Positions 33,881 to 43,829 of a DNA stretch of 64,000 bases are shown here, one piece after another. Every line of letters starts with the position of its first letter. Positions within the stretch are counted from its first letter, which is position 1. A model generated the notes under the pieces. It did no database searches. It was not told the origin of the DNA and worked only from the letters and a program-made list of their open reading frames with translations. Origin of the DNA: Salinicoccus sesuvii. GTDB lineage: Bacteria; Bacillota; Bacilli; Staphylococcales; Salinicoccaceae. The DNA is taken from positions 434,001-498,000 of the forward strand of contig NZ_JBHRWV010000007.1 in the NCBI RefSeq assembly GCF_042648145.1, written 5' to 3'. Made by a program: the position numbers and the translations under genes.

Positions 33881-35947
33881 ATGATTGATGCATATTTAGA
33901 TGCACCATATCAAATCACCTTATTAAGTAACCATATACAAAAAATACAAAAAGAAGCGCTTTCCATCATCCAGAATAATGAAACACTCCCAATCAACACG
34001 ATTGAGAAGTACGCGGACTATCTAATAGTGTGGCTCGATTCTCCTGTTAGCCTCGATTATTTCACCTGCATCACCTATGAGAACAACATGTATCCCCTCA
34101 GAATGGGACGATATCCAATGTCTATTGAGTTTGATCTTAATTATGCTACAGATCAGATAATGGGCGCGGACTATAAACGGTCACAAACAACCTTTCGAGT
34201 ATTCGCTCCGACGGTGATAGAGTGCCGACTGATCCTTGACGGTGAACCGTATCAGATGAAGAAAATCAATGGCTATTTTGAGAAGACCATTGAAAAGGAC
34301 TGTCATGGAAAGTACTACCACTACGAAGCCAGTCATAATCATGTTACTCATAATGTCATTGATCCCTACGTCAAAGCAGTCTCTGCCAACGCGAAGGAAG
34401 CAATGGTCGTCGACTTTGAACGAATAAACCCAGGATTCAGTCGGCATCCTGTACCAGATATTCCAAATGATTCTGCCATCATCTATGAAACACACATCAG
34501 AGATATCACCTCCCATCCGAATAGCGGTGTCAGAGAAGAATGGCGCGGACTCTACCTTGGAATGACAGAAGCGACCACTACAAAACATCGTCTGACAAGC
34601 GGGCTCAGTTATATGAAAGAACTGGGAGTCACGCATATCGAACTGATGCCGGTAAATGATTTTGCTACTGTAGACGAGCTTAATCGCGAAGCGAAATACA
34701 ACTGGGGATACGATCCCAATTTCTTTATGGTACCTGAAGGTAGCTATGCCACCGATCCTAGTGACCCCATCAGTCGGATTCTAGAACTACAGACACTGAT
34801 TCGGACCTTACATGAGAACGGTATGAAGGTCATACTGGATGTTGTCTATAACCATGTCTACCAAATAGAAACATCAAGTTTTGAGAAGCTCGTACCTGGA
34901 TATTACTTTAGACATAATGCAGACTTGTCGTTGTCAAATGGCACTGGTGTCGGCAATGATTTCGCAACTGAAAAAATGATGACGCGACAATTCATCCTGG
35001 ATACCGTAACCTTCTGGCTTGACCATTACCGCATAGACGGATACAGATTCGATCTGATGGGTGCACTAGATGTTGAAACGATGCAAGGCATCGAATGGAT
35101 CACAGAAAATCAGGATCGCGAGATATTCCTCCTCGGTGAAGGCTGGGATCTTCCTACTGCTCTTGACTACTACAAAAAAACGTTGCCTGAACACAGTTAT
35201 CGTGTCCCCTCGGTACATTTCTTCAACGATCACTTTAGAGATTCCCTTAAAGGCAGTAATTTCGATTTGAGTGAGAAGGGATATGTAAATGGTGATGGTC
35301 AGGGAATCGATACTGTACGGGATCTATATATAGGACGCCAAAGACCATTCACTGCCCAGATGAGTATCAATTATGTAGAAGTCCATGACAACCACACACT
35401 CTACGATCGCCTAAGATATTCATCTGGCAAGCGTCAATATATATTAGAAAGTCAGCACCAGATTGCAACTGCACTCGTTTTGTTATCCTTCGGAACCCCT
35501 TTCCTGCATGCCGGCCAGGAATTTTTCAGAACAAAATTCGGTCATGGTAACACATATAACTTGAGTGACCTCCTAAACCGGATGGATTGGAATAGGCGCG
35601 CAAAGTATCAGGACAATATAGAGTTCGTCAAATCTCTGATACAATTCCGGAAGAAAGAAGATGTTTTCAGACTCAAAGACAGGGAAAGTATTGGCAAGGC
35701 GGTATCGTTTATTACTTTCAGCAACCTTCCTAACGGCTTTGGAGTAAAAATTTCATATGACAGCAGCACATTCATGATCATCATCAACCCGACAGAAAAA
35801 TCTATGGAGCTTGATTTTGATACACTCGACGATTATGAGATTGAGATTTCAAATCAAAGACATTATGATAAAGGTGTGTACAACCGCAGTTTCTATATCA
35901 AAGGCTACGAAGTAGCAATACTGAGAAAAGTGGAAGGCAATAAATAA
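33881..35947 (+). CDS. pulA: Type I pullulanase (alpha-1,6-glucan debranching enzyme)
   Basis: GH13 enzyme hydrolysing alpha-1,6 branches of glycogen, pullulan or limit dextrins. 688 residues, no signal peptide, so cytoplasmic (AmyX-like). An N-terminal domain and CBM48 (about 95-170) precede the barrel. The type I signature YNWGYDP is at 273-279; Asp391 (GYRFDLMG), Glu420 (LLGEGWD) and Asp503 (VEVHDN) are the catalytic residues. The ATG follows GGAGG. It diverges from glgB and is followed by pgcA 26 bases on, so it pairs breakdown with glucose-1-phosphate use. Confidence 0.95.
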   Translation: MIDAYLDAPYQITLLSNHIQKIQKEALSIIQNNETLPINTIEKYADYLIVWLDSPVSLDYFTCITYENNMYPLRMGRYPMSIEFDLNYATDQIMGADYKRSQTTFRVFAPTVIECRLILDGEPYQMKKINGYFEKTIEKDCHGKYYHYEASHNHVTHNVIDPYVKAVSANAKEAMVVDFERINPGFSRHPVPDIPNDSAIIYETHIRDITSHPNSGVREEWRGLYLGMTEATTTKHRLTSGLSYMKELGVTHIELMPVNDFATVDELNREAKYNWGYDPNFFMVPEGSYATDPSDPISRILELQTLIRTLHENGMKVILDVVYNHVYQIETSSFEKLVPGYYFRHNADLSLSNGTGVGNDFATEKMMTRQFILDTVTFWLDHYRIDGYRFDLMGALDVETMQGIEWITENQDREIFLLGEGWDLPTALDYYKKTLPEHSYRVPSVHFFNDHFRDSLKGSNFDLSEKGYVNGDGQGIDTVRDLYIGRQRPFTAQMSINYVEVHDNHTLYDRLRYSSGKRQYILESQHQIATALVLLSFGTPFLHAGQEFFRTKFGHGNTYNLSDLLNRMDWNRRAKYQDNIEFVKSLIQFRKKEDVFRLKDRESIGKAVSFITFSNLPNGFGVKISYDSSTFMIIINPTEKSMELDFDTLDDYEIEISNQRHYDKGVYNRSFYIKGYEVAILRKVEGNK

Positions 35948-35973
35948 TGACAAAATCAGGAGTGTGATCATCA

Positions 35974-37617
35974 ATGGACAGAAAACAATGGGAGGACAAT
36001 ATCGAAGGCAGCTTTATCACAGCAGAAGCTTACGGTGCTCTATCCGATGAGGAGAAAGAAGATGCCTATTCAGATATGCTGTCGTTCGGTACAGCGGGAA
36101 TCAGAGGTAAGCTTGGTCTTGGTCCCAATCGTCTCAATCGCTACAATGTTGAAAAAGTAGCACTCGGTCTCGCACGTGGACTTGAGCAAAAAACAAAACC
36201 GCTTGTTGTTATCGGTTATGATACGCGTCATTTTTCCCGCGAATTCGCAGAGACAATGACAAGCGTCCTCGTTCATAATAATGTCGAAGTCCGCTTGTCC
36301 GAACAGTACATCTCAACACCAGAACTTTCATTCCATGTTAGAGAACATGGTGCAGACTTTGGGGTCATGATTACAGCAAGCCATAATCCACCAGAATATA
36401 ATGGCATTAAAGTGTATGGGCCAGATGGTGCCCAACTGATTGATGAACCGGCTGCCGAGTTAAGTAGAAAAATTAACGCCGTCGAAGATATATTCAATAT
36501 CGACAGCACTCCGTTTGATCGAGCACTCGAATCTGGTGAGGCAAAGTATATAGAGCATGACATGGAAGAAAAATACAGAGATAATATTACATCTTTTATT
36601 CCTAAAATACCAAGTTCCAATCTAGAAGTTATTTTTTCAAGTCTGCACGGTACAAGCGTACCGATTGTTCCAGAGATGCTTGATACGCTTGGCTTCAGTA
36701 ACTATACACTCGTCCGTGAACAGTGCCAGCCAGACGGCGACTTCCCGACCGTCAAATCTCCAAACCCTGAAAGTGTCGAAGCATTTGAAGAAGCAAGGAA
36801 ACTTGGCACAAAGACGGAGGCCGATGTTTTAATCGCAACCGATCCCGACGCCGATAGAATTGGTCTTCAGGTACTACACGAAGGCAAATATATTCATCTT
36901 AACGGCAATCAGCTTGGTATACTACTTCTCGATCACAGACTTAAAATGCATAAAGGTAGTACGCCCGTAGTCATCAAATCCATTGTTACCAGTGATCTAG
37001 GTCGTAAAATTGTAGAAGACAAGGGTGGCAAGATGATCGAAGTCTTGACCGGGTTCAAGTATATCGGTGAGCAAATCAAACTTCTTGAGGAACATGATTC
37101 TCATCAGTTTATACTCGGCTATGAAGAAAGTTACGGCTATTTGCTCGAACCATTTGTAAGGGATAAGGATGCCATTCAAATTGTTCCTTATATCATCTCC
37201 ATGGCGAGTGAACTGAAGAATGATGACATGACGCTCGTAGACGCTTTAGAATCTATCTACGAAAGATATGGCAGACGAATGGAAATTTTGTTCAGTCATA
37301 CTTTTGAAGGTGCAAGCGGTAAGAAGAAAATCGAAGAAATCATGACACAGTTCCGCAACAATGCACCAGATGAAATAAAAGGGCGCAAAGTTGTGATGAC
37401 CGAAGACTTTGAGAGACAAGAAAGAACGTATAACGATGGCACTTCGGAAGCAATTGATTTGCCCGTGGCAAACGTCATTAAAATACATTTTGAAGATGGC
37501 TGGATTGCACTTCGTCCTTCGGGCACAGAGCCCAAAATCAAACTCTACGTATCACTCGAGAGTGACGATATCGAAGCGGAATCGAAAGCAATCAATGCAA
37601 TGATATTCGAAAATTAA
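35974..37617 (+). CDS. pgcA: Alpha-phosphoglucomutase
   Basis: Interconverts glucose-6-phosphate and glucose-1-phosphate, supplying GlgC and, in staphylococci, UDP-glucose for glycolipids and teichoic acids. 547 residues of the alpha-D-phosphohexomutase family: GTAGIRGKLG near residue 40, the phosphoserine loop TASHNPPEYNG near residue 135, the metal loop DPDADR near residue 290, the sugar-binding GYEESYGY, and the C-terminal RPSGTEPKIK phosphate-binding loop. Co-directional with pulA and ended by a shared terminator. Confidence 0.96.
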   Translation: MDRKQWEDNIEGSFITAEAYGALSDEEKEDAYSDMLSFGTAGIRGKLGLGPNRLNRYNVEKVALGLARGLEQKTKPLVVIGYDTRHFSREFAETMTSVLVHNNVEVRLSEQYISTPELSFHVREHGADFGVMITASHNPPEYNGIKVYGPDGAQLIDEPAAELSRKINAVEDIFNIDSTPFDRALESGEAKYIEHDMEEKYRDNITSFIPKIPSSNLEVIFSSLHGTSVPIVPEMLDTLGFSNYTLVREQCQPDGDFPTVKSPNPESVEAFEEARKLGTKTEADVLIATDPDADRIGLQVLHEGKYIHLNGNQLGILLLDHRLKMHKGSTPVVIKSIVTSDLGRKIVEDKGGKMIEVLTGFKYIGEQIKLLEEHDSHQFILGYEESYGYLLEPFVRDKDAIQIVPYIISMASELKNDDMTLVDALESIYERYGRRMEILFSHTFEGASGKKKIEEIMTQFRNNAPDEIKGRKVVMTEDFERQERTYNDGTSEAIDLPVANVIKIHFEDGWIALRPSGTEPKIKLYVSLESDDIEAESKAINAMIFEN

Positions 37618-37620
37618 AAT

Positions 37621-37654
37621 AAAAAATCAGAATGGATAACCATTCTGATTTTTT
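37621..37654. terminator. Bidirectional terminator between pgcA and pyrE
   Basis: A 15-base stem (AAAAAATCAGAATGG and complement) around ATAA, suited to stop both converging transcripts: the pulA-pgcA unit and the pyrimidine operon. Confidence 0.94.
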
Positions 37655-38267
37655 ATTTGGAAAGATTTTCTCTGAAGTCCAAAACTGTTTTTTTCTGTGT
37701 CTCCGTTATTGCACCACGTTCTATGCTGACATTAATAAGAGTATCGAGATCACTCAATGTATAGAGCGGGAGCATTGCCTCGTGGAAAGCCTGCTTTGAT
37801 GATGGAATACCATATGTAAATATAGCTACAACGGCCATCAGGTCCGCTGAATGCTCCTTCAGTGCTTCTGCAGCCTCTAGGCAAGAACCACCAGTAGAAA
37901 TGAGATCTTCAACAAGAACAACCTTTTTACCCGAAACGCTTGACCCTTCAATCTGATTACCTTTGCCATGTTTTTTCTTGCTTCCCCGTACATAACACAT
38001 CGGAAGTCCGAGTTTTTCACTAATATAAGCTGCGTGAGGGATGCCTGCAGTCGATGTACCAGCAATCACTTCTATATCAGGTGTATGATTTTTGATCTGG
38101 CGTACAAATGCATCGGCAATTTCATTTCTTGCCTCAACATCACCGATAATTTTTCGGTTATCACAGTATATTGGAGATTGGATACCGCTCGCCCAAGTAA
38201 AAGGTGCATCCGGACTCAGCTCCACAGCATTGATGTTTAAAAGTATTTCTGCTACTCGTTGTTTCAA
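37653..38267 (-). CDS. pyrE: Orotate phosphoribosyltransferase
   Basis: Joins orotate with PRPP to give orotidine-5'-phosphate. 204 residues with the PRPP loop VLVEDLISTGGS (about 115-126) and the conserved KKHGKGNQIEG segment. Last gene of the pyr operon; one base separates it from pyrF. Confidence 0.98.
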   Translation of the reverse strand: MKQRVAEILLNINAVELSPDAPFTWASGIQSPIYCDNRKIIGDVEARNEIADAFVRQIKNHTPDIEVIAGTSTAGIPHAAYISEKLGLPMCYVRGSKKKHGKGNQIEGSSVSGKKVVLVEDLISTGGSCLEAAEALKEHSADLMAVVAIFTYGIPSSKQAFHEAMLPLYTLSDLDTLINVSIERGAITETQKKTVLDFRENLSK

Positions 38268-38268
38268 C

Positions 38269-38967
38269 TTATTCTGCCCCGCTTTCCCATTCTTCTTTTA
38301 CTTTAATGTATTGACCGACTGGATTACTCGCTTTTGTAATAGATCGACCGACTACTATATAGTCACTTCCAAGTACATGGGCGCGGGCTGGCGTAACCAC
38401 CCTCGCCTGGTCGTCCTTTGAATCTTCATTTAGACGGATACCGGGCGTAATCGTCAGGAAGTCGTTCCCGCAATGCTCGTGTATTAATTGGGATTCAAGT
38501 GGAGATGATACGACACCGTCAAGACCGGAATCCTTAGCAAGTTGCGCATAATGGATGACACTCTCATCTAATGACAGTATGGATTTCTGCTCCCGTTGCA
38601 TCATTTCTTCACTTGTCGAAGTCAATTGTGTCACAGCGATCAGTATGCCGTCTGGGTTACGGTCCTTAAAGGACTCGGCTGCGCGTTTCATCATGGAAGA
38701 TCCTCCCTGTGCATGAACGTTCGTCATCTGCACGTCTAACGACCCTAGTCCTGCCATGGCCTTCCCAACAGTATTTGGAATATCATGCAGTTTGAGGTCC
38801 AGAAAGATGTCGTGCCCCATCGCACGAATTTCTTTGATAATCGTTGGCCCCTGTTGAAGATAGAGCTCCATACCCACCTTTACGAAAAGTGGTTCATTGA
38901 ACTGAGTAAGAAATCCTTCGACTTCTGCCATTGTACTAAAATCTAGAGCTATTATCGGTCTGTTCAT
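38269..38967 (-). CDS. pyrF: Orotidine-5'-phosphate decarboxylase
   Basis: Decarboxylates OMP to UMP, the last de novo step. The frame is open to 39051 inside pyrD, but the family start (MNRPIIALDFST) is the ATG at 38965-38967 with AAGGAGG upstream, giving 232 residues. The catalytic DLKLHDIPNTV tetrad motif and the phosphate-binding TPGIR and VVGRSI segments are present. Confidence 0.98.
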   Translation of the reverse strand: MNRPIIALDFSTMAEVEGFLTQFNEPLFVKVGMELYLQQGPTIIKEIRAMGHDIFLDLKLHDIPNTVGKAMAGLGSLDVQMTNVHAQGGSSMMKRAAESFKDRNPDGILIAVTQLTSTSEEMMQREQKSILSLDESVIHYAQLAKDSGLDGVVSSPLESQLIHEHCGNDFLTITPGIRLNEDSKDDQARVVTPARAHVLGSDYIVVGRSITKASNPVGQYIKVKEEWESGAE

Positions 38968-38977
38968 AACATCCTCC

Positions 38978-39898
38978 TTAGAGTGTTTTGTAGGCGCGTC
39001 CTTTAAGGTCGTGAAGATGACCAAGACCCATCTCGGATACTCTATTGTCAAGTGCTTGAATGAGAGTTGGACAGATCATGGGATCGGTAAAGTTCATCGT
39101 TCCAATCGCCACTGCATCTGCACCTACAGAAATATAATCTAAAATATCATCGACATTTGAAATTCCTCCCATCCCGATAATCGGAATCTCTGGTAGGTGT
39201 TGGCGAACCTGATAGATCATATTCAGACTTATCGGTTTGATGGCAGGACCACTGAGCCCTCCAGTGATGTTCGAGAGAATTGGACGTCCTCGGTTATCGA
39301 GACGCATTCCAACCAACGTGTTAATCATCGTCAAACCATCGGCAATATCGCCGACACTTTTCGCCATATCCACGATGTTCGTCACATTTGGTGATAGCTT
39401 CACATACACCGGTACGTCCGATACTTCTTTAACACGTGACGTGAGTCGTCTCGCAGTTTCAGGGTCCGTACCAAACTGTATGCCCCCTTCTTTAACATTT
39501 GGACAGGAGATGTTAAGTTCAAGGGCATTGACGTTGGAGACTTTTGAAATTTTATCCGCCACAATAACATAGTCATCGATTTCACTGCCAGCAACGTTAG
39601 CGATAATCGGTACATCGAACTGTTCGAGGAACTTTAGCTCGTGCTCGATAATATGGTCGACACCTGGGTTTTGAAGACCGATGGCGTTTAGCATACCACT
39701 TGAAGTCTCCGCGACGCGCGGTGTGCGATTTCCAATTCTTGACTCATGTGTTGCTGCCTTGATCATGATGGCCCCGAGATCCGACAGATCATATAATCTC
39801 GAGAACTCTTCACCGAAGCTGAAACAGCCAGAAGCAGGCATGATTGGATTTTTGAGATCAAGTCCAGGAAGAGTTATATTCAGTTTTTGGTTGTTCAT
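38978..39898 (-). CDS. pyrD: Dihydroorotate dehydrogenase, class 1B catalytic subunit
   Basis: Oxidises dihydroorotate to orotate with FMN; in class 1B electrons pass through PyrK to NAD+. 306 residues, catalytic Cys in ELNISCPNV (about 131), class 1B start (LPGLDLKNPIMPASG), FMN-phosphate loops GMGGIS and GADAVAIGT. Directly coupled to pyrK (ATGA overlap). S. aureus uses a membrane quinone-linked class 2 enzyme instead, so this operon is Bacillus-like here. Confidence 0.96.
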   Translation of the reverse strand: MNNQKLNITLPGLDLKNPIMPASGCFSFGEEFSRLYDLSDLGAIMIKAATHESRIGNRTPRVAETSSGMLNAIGLQNPGVDHIIEHELKFLEQFDVPIIANVAGSEIDDYVIVADKISKVSNVNALELNISCPNVKEGGIQFGTDPETARRLTSRVKEVSDVPVYVKLSPNVTNIVDMAKSVGDIADGLTMINTLVGMRLDNRGRPILSNITGGLSGPAIKPISLNMIYQVRQHLPEIPIIGMGGISNVDDILDYISVGADAVAIGTMNFTDPMICPTLIQALDNRVSEMGLGHLHDLKGRAYKTL

Positions 39899-40644
39899 AG
39901 TCGGATCTCTCCCTTCTTAAAAACGGGACCTTCAGTACAAAGCTTAATCCAATCGCCTTCTGCTGTCTCACATACGCATGCGTAGCATACACCGAACCCG
40001 CATCCCATACGTTCCTCGAGTGAAATATAACCGTCCATCTCAATCGTTTCACTTAAAACTTTGAGCATAACTTTAGGACCACAGGCATAAAAACAATCAA
40101 AATCTTGATCGAGTCCGTCAATGACATCCGTGACGAATCCTTCACTTCCATATGATCCATCTGCAGTGGCAATATAAGTTTCCCCGAGCAGCTTAAATTT
40201 CTCTTCGTAGAAGACATCCTTCTTCGAGTTGAAACCGAGAACGTGCGTTGTTTTAACACCGAGGCGATTCAACTGTTTTGAAAGCTCATAGAGCGGAGGC
40301 ACTCCAATGCCGCCTCCGACAATAAGTACGTGGCTATTCTGCTCGAGTGGATAACCGTTCCCGAGAGGAGAAAGAATGTCGACAACGTCTCCTGTTCCAA
40401 GCTTTGAAAGTTTTCTTGTTCCTTCTCCTTCAGCGCGATATATGACAGTGAACCTAGAATGTTCATGATTGATATCTGCGATGGATATGGGGCGTCTCAG
40501 GACATGCTCTGTTGTATCATTGATGCGGACGTGGACAAATTGTCCTGGCGTTCTTATGCTGCTAGCAATTTCCCCTTCAAGCACCATTTCGTAGATCTTG
40601 TCCGCAATACAATTTTGTTCTACAACGGTCATCAGATTTTTCAT
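39895..40644 (-). CDS. pyrK: Dihydroorotate dehydrogenase electron-transfer subunit PyrK
   Basis: FAD and [2Fe-2S] protein that passes electrons from PyrD to NAD+. 249 residues: FAD-binding barrel (RRPISIADI), NAD-binding Rossmann domain (VGGGIGVPPLYEL) and a C-terminal cluster site with cysteines in MGCGFGVCYACVC and the later KLCTEGP. Sits between carB and pyrD. Confidence 0.96.
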   Translation of the reverse strand: MKNLMTVVEQNCIADKIYEMVLEGEIASSIRTPGQFVHVRINDTTEHVLRRPISIADINHEHSRFTVIYRAEGEGTRKLSKLGTGDVVDILSPLGNGYPLEQNSHVLIVGGGIGVPPLYELSKQLNRLGVKTTHVLGFNSKKDVFYEEKFKLLGETYIATADGSYGSEGFVTDVIDGLDQDFDCFYACGPKVMLKVLSETIEMDGYISLEERMGCGFGVCYACVCETAEGDWIKLCTEGPVFKKGEIRL

Positions 40645-40652
40645 CTTTTCAC

Positions 40653-43600
40653 CTACATCTTTTCCATATTAAACGTCATGCTCTCAATGACCTCGACAAG
40701 TGTACGTGCCGTATCAAGGGAAGTCAGGCAAGGAATACCATTTTCAACAGATTCCCTTCTAATTCTGAAACCATCTCTCTCGACTTGCTTTCCTTTCGTC
40801 ATTGTATTGATGACAATCTGAACACTGCCATTCTGAATGTTTTTCAGGAGGCTGTTTTCACCTTCGCTGACCTTATCTACAGTAATGTACGGGATGTTAT
40901 ATTCCTCAAGCGCTCTGCCTGTGCCTTCAGTCGCCATGATACGGTAACCACACTGGGAGAGGCGATGTGCCAGCTTGACTGCTTCTTCTTTGTCTTTATC
41001 TGCCACTGTGATGAGCACTGTACCGTGGTCTTTGACTTCGAGTCCGCTTGCGACAAGTCCTTTATATAGTGCTTTGTTCAAGCTTAGGTCTTTACCCATA
41101 ACTTCCCCTGTCGATTTCATTTCTGGCCCGAGTGTGATATCCACATTCTTAAGCTTACTAAAGCTAAATACTGGTGCTTTGACATGGTAGCCTTTCTGGA
41201 ATGGTGCAAGCCCGAGTGGATAGTCTGTATCTCTTAAGTCCACGCCAAGTATCGCCTTCATTGCAAGGTTGGCCATAGGAATTTCAGTGATTTTGCTCAT
41301 GAATGGCACTGTTCGACTTGCGCGTGGGTTGACTTCGAGTACGTAGACTTCTCCATCCGAAAGGACGAACTGGATGTTAATTAGACCAATGGTGTTGAGA
41401 CCAAGTGCCAACTTTTCTGTGTAGTCCTTTAGCGTAGCAATTTCATTGTTAGTGAGCGTAACAGGAGGATAGACCGCAATAGAATCGCCAGAGTGTACAC
41501 CGGCACGTTCAATATGCTCCATAATTCCTGGAATAATGACATTTTCTCCATCACAGATAGCATCCACTTCTATTTCTTTACCTGTCAGATAGCGGTCGAT
41601 CAGTACCGGATGTTCTGGAGATGCTTTGACCGCATCCCTCATATAGTTTTTCAATTCATTTTCGTCATGCACAATTTCCATGGCACGTCCACCGAGCACG
41701 TAGCTTGGACGTACGAGTACCGGATAGCCAATGTGGTTAGCATTATCTAGGGCCTCTTGCTCGTTTGTCGCTGTCTTACCGAGTGGCTGTGGTACATCAA
41801 TTTCGCGTAGCAGTGCTTCGAAGCGTTTTCTATCCTCGGCACGATCTAAGTCATCGAGGGCGGTTCCGAGAATTTTTACGCCATCGCGTTCCAAACGATC
41901 TGCTAGGTTGATAGCCGTCTGTCCACCAAACTGGACAACGACACCTTTCGGCTGCTCCAGCTCGATAATGTTCATAACATCTTCATGGGTCAATGGTTCA
42001 AAGTAGAGTTTGTCTGAAATCGAGAAGTCTGTCGAAACCGTTTCAGGGTTGTTATTGATGATGATCGCTTCATATCCTGCTTCTTGTATTGCCCATACAG
42101 CATGTACAGTAGCATAGTCGAACTCGACGCCCTGTCCGATACGTATCGGACCACTGCCAAGAACAATGATTTTCTCTCTATCACTAACGATGGATTCATT
42201 CTCCATTTCGTATGTGCCATAGAAGTAAGGCGTTGCCGACTCAAACTCTGCAGCACATGTATCCACCATTTTATAGACTGGCATCAAACCTTGCGACTTA
42301 CGCAATTGGAAAACTTCTTCTTCGGTCATATTCCAGCGATGACCAATAACCCTGTCGCTGAAACCGTATGTTTTGGCCCATTTAAGATGATCCATAGATT
42401 CTGGATTTTCTTTCAATTCATGCTCGATATCGATGATATGCTGGAATTTTCTGAGGAAGAACATATCGATTTTTGTCCATTCGTGAATGGTTTCCATTGA
42501 TACTCCACGTCTCAATGCTTCGCCGATATAGAAAAGTCTTTCGTCACTCTGTTGCTGAATCATTTCATTGATGTAGTCTAATTCGAATGCATCACCGTTT
42601 GGCAAGCCAAGGTGGTGGACACCATATTCAAGAGAACGAATGGCTTTCAGCAAGGATTCCTCGTAAGTACGACCTATAGCCATAACTTCCCCTGTGGCCT
42701 TCATCTGGGTGCCCAGTTTGCGCTCCCCTTTCTCGAACTTATCGAATGGGAAACGTGGAATTTTGGAAACAACATAATCCAGTGCCGGCTCAAACGCGGC
42801 ATAACTAGTACCAGTGATGGGATTAACCATTTCATCCAGGGTCAGACCAATGGCAATCTTGGCTGCAAGCTTGGCAATTGGATAGCCTGTTGCTTTCGAA
42901 GCCAGTGCCGAAGAACGTGAAACCCTCGGATTCACTTCGATAATATAGTAATCGAATGAATACGGGTCAAGGGCCAGTTGAACGTTGCAGCCGCCCTCAA
43001 TTTCGAGCTCTCGGATGACATCGAGCGAGACATTACGAAGCATCTGATGCTCCTTGTCAGTCAGTGTTTGGGTTGGTGCAACTACAATGGAATCTCCGGT
43101 ATGGATGCCCACCGGGTCAATGTTCTCCATGTTGCATACAACAATCGCGTTATCATTGGAGTCGCGCATCACTTCATATTCAACTTCTTTGAAGCCCGCA
43201 ATCGACTTTTCGACTAGACACTGGCTGACCGGAGAGTACTTCAAACCGTTCGCCACGATTTCCCTCAAATCCTCATCGTTGTAGCAGATACCGCCGCCTG
43301 TTCCACCCATAGTAAAAGCTGGACGTACGATAAATGGATATCCAACGCGATTTTTGAAAGTAATTGCTTCATTCATCGTGGTAATAATGTCAGAATCCGG
43401 AACAGGCACTTCCATCTGGTTCATCAGTTGTCTGAACAGATCACGATCTTCTGCCTGCTTAATAGAAGATAGTTTTGTTCCAAGTAGTTCCACACCGTTT
43501 TCTTCAAGGATGCCTAGACGATCGAGTTCGACTGCCATGTTCAGGCCAACCTGCCCCCCAAGCGTAGGAAGCAGCGCATCTGGTTGCTCCTTGCGGATAA

Positions 43601-43829
43601 TTCTTGCGATAAAATCCGGAGTGAGTGGTTCAATATAGACAACATCGGCGATTTCCTTATCCGTCATGATTGTCGCTGGGTTCGAATTTACGAGAATGAC
43701 ACGGTAGCCCTCTTCCCTTAGTGCAACGCAGGCTTGTGTTCCTGCGTAGTCGAATTCTGCTGCCTGGCCAATGATGATTGGGCCACTTCCTATGACGAGA
43801 ATTGTTTCAATGTCTTTACGTTTAGGCAT
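40653..43829 (-). CDS. carB: Carbamoyl-phosphate synthase large subunit
   Basis: Makes carbamoyl phosphate from bicarbonate, ATP and ammonia delivered by CarA. 1058 residues with two homologous ATP-grasp halves (first starting VIGSGPIIIGQAAEFDYAGTQ, second VLGSGPIRIGQGVEFDYATVH near residue 555) and a C-terminal allosteric MGS-like domain from about 930. Overlaps carA by 8 bases. Length is typical of the Firmicute pyrimidine-linked enzyme. Confidence 0.99.
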   Translation of the reverse strand: MPKRKDIETILVIGSGPIIIGQAAEFDYAGTQACVALREEGYRVILVNSNPATIMTDKEIADVVYIEPLTPDFIARIIRKEQPDALLPTLGGQVGLNMAVELDRLGILEENGVELLGTKLSSIKQAEDRDLFRQLMNQMEVPVPDSDIITTMNEAITFKNRVGYPFIVRPAFTMGGTGGGICYNDEDLREIVANGLKYSPVSQCLVEKSIAGFKEVEYEVMRDSNDNAIVVCNMENIDPVGIHTGDSIVVAPTQTLTDKEHQMLRNVSLDVIRELEIEGGCNVQLALDPYSFDYYIIEVNPRVSRSSALASKATGYPIAKLAAKIAIGLTLDEMVNPITGTSYAAFEPALDYVVSKIPRFPFDKFEKGERKLGTQMKATGEVMAIGRTYEESLLKAIRSLEYGVHHLGLPNGDAFELDYINEMIQQQSDERLFYIGEALRRGVSMETIHEWTKIDMFFLRKFQHIIDIEHELKENPESMDHLKWAKTYGFSDRVIGHRWNMTEEEVFQLRKSQGLMPVYKMVDTCAAEFESATPYFYGTYEMENESIVSDREKIIVLGSGPIRIGQGVEFDYATVHAVWAIQEAGYEAIIINNNPETVSTDFSISDKLYFEPLTHEDVMNIIELEQPKGVVVQFGGQTAINLADRLERDGVKILGTALDDLDRAEDRKRFEALLREIDVPQPLGKTATNEQEALDNANHIGYPVLVRPSYVLGGRAMEIVHDENELKNYMRDAVKASPEHPVLIDRYLTGKEIEVDAICDGENVIIPGIMEHIERAGVHSGDSIAVYPPVTLTNNEIATLKDYTEKLALGLNTIGLINIQFVLSDGEVYVLEVNPRASRTVPFMSKITEIPMANLAMKAILGVDLRDTDYPLGLAPFQKGYHVKAPVFSFSKLKNVDITLGPEMKSTGEVMGKDLSLNKALYKGLVASGLEVKDHGTVLITVADKDKEEAVKLAHRLSQCGYRIMATEGTGRALEEYNIPYITVDKVSEGENSLLKNIQNGSVQIVINTMTKGKQVERDGFRIRRESVENGIPCLTSLDTARTLVEVIESMTFNMEKM

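Noticed and set aside
34181..34636. Minus-strand open frame of 151 codons within pulA
   Set aside because: A shadow of the pullulanase frame with no ribosome site and low-complexity translation.
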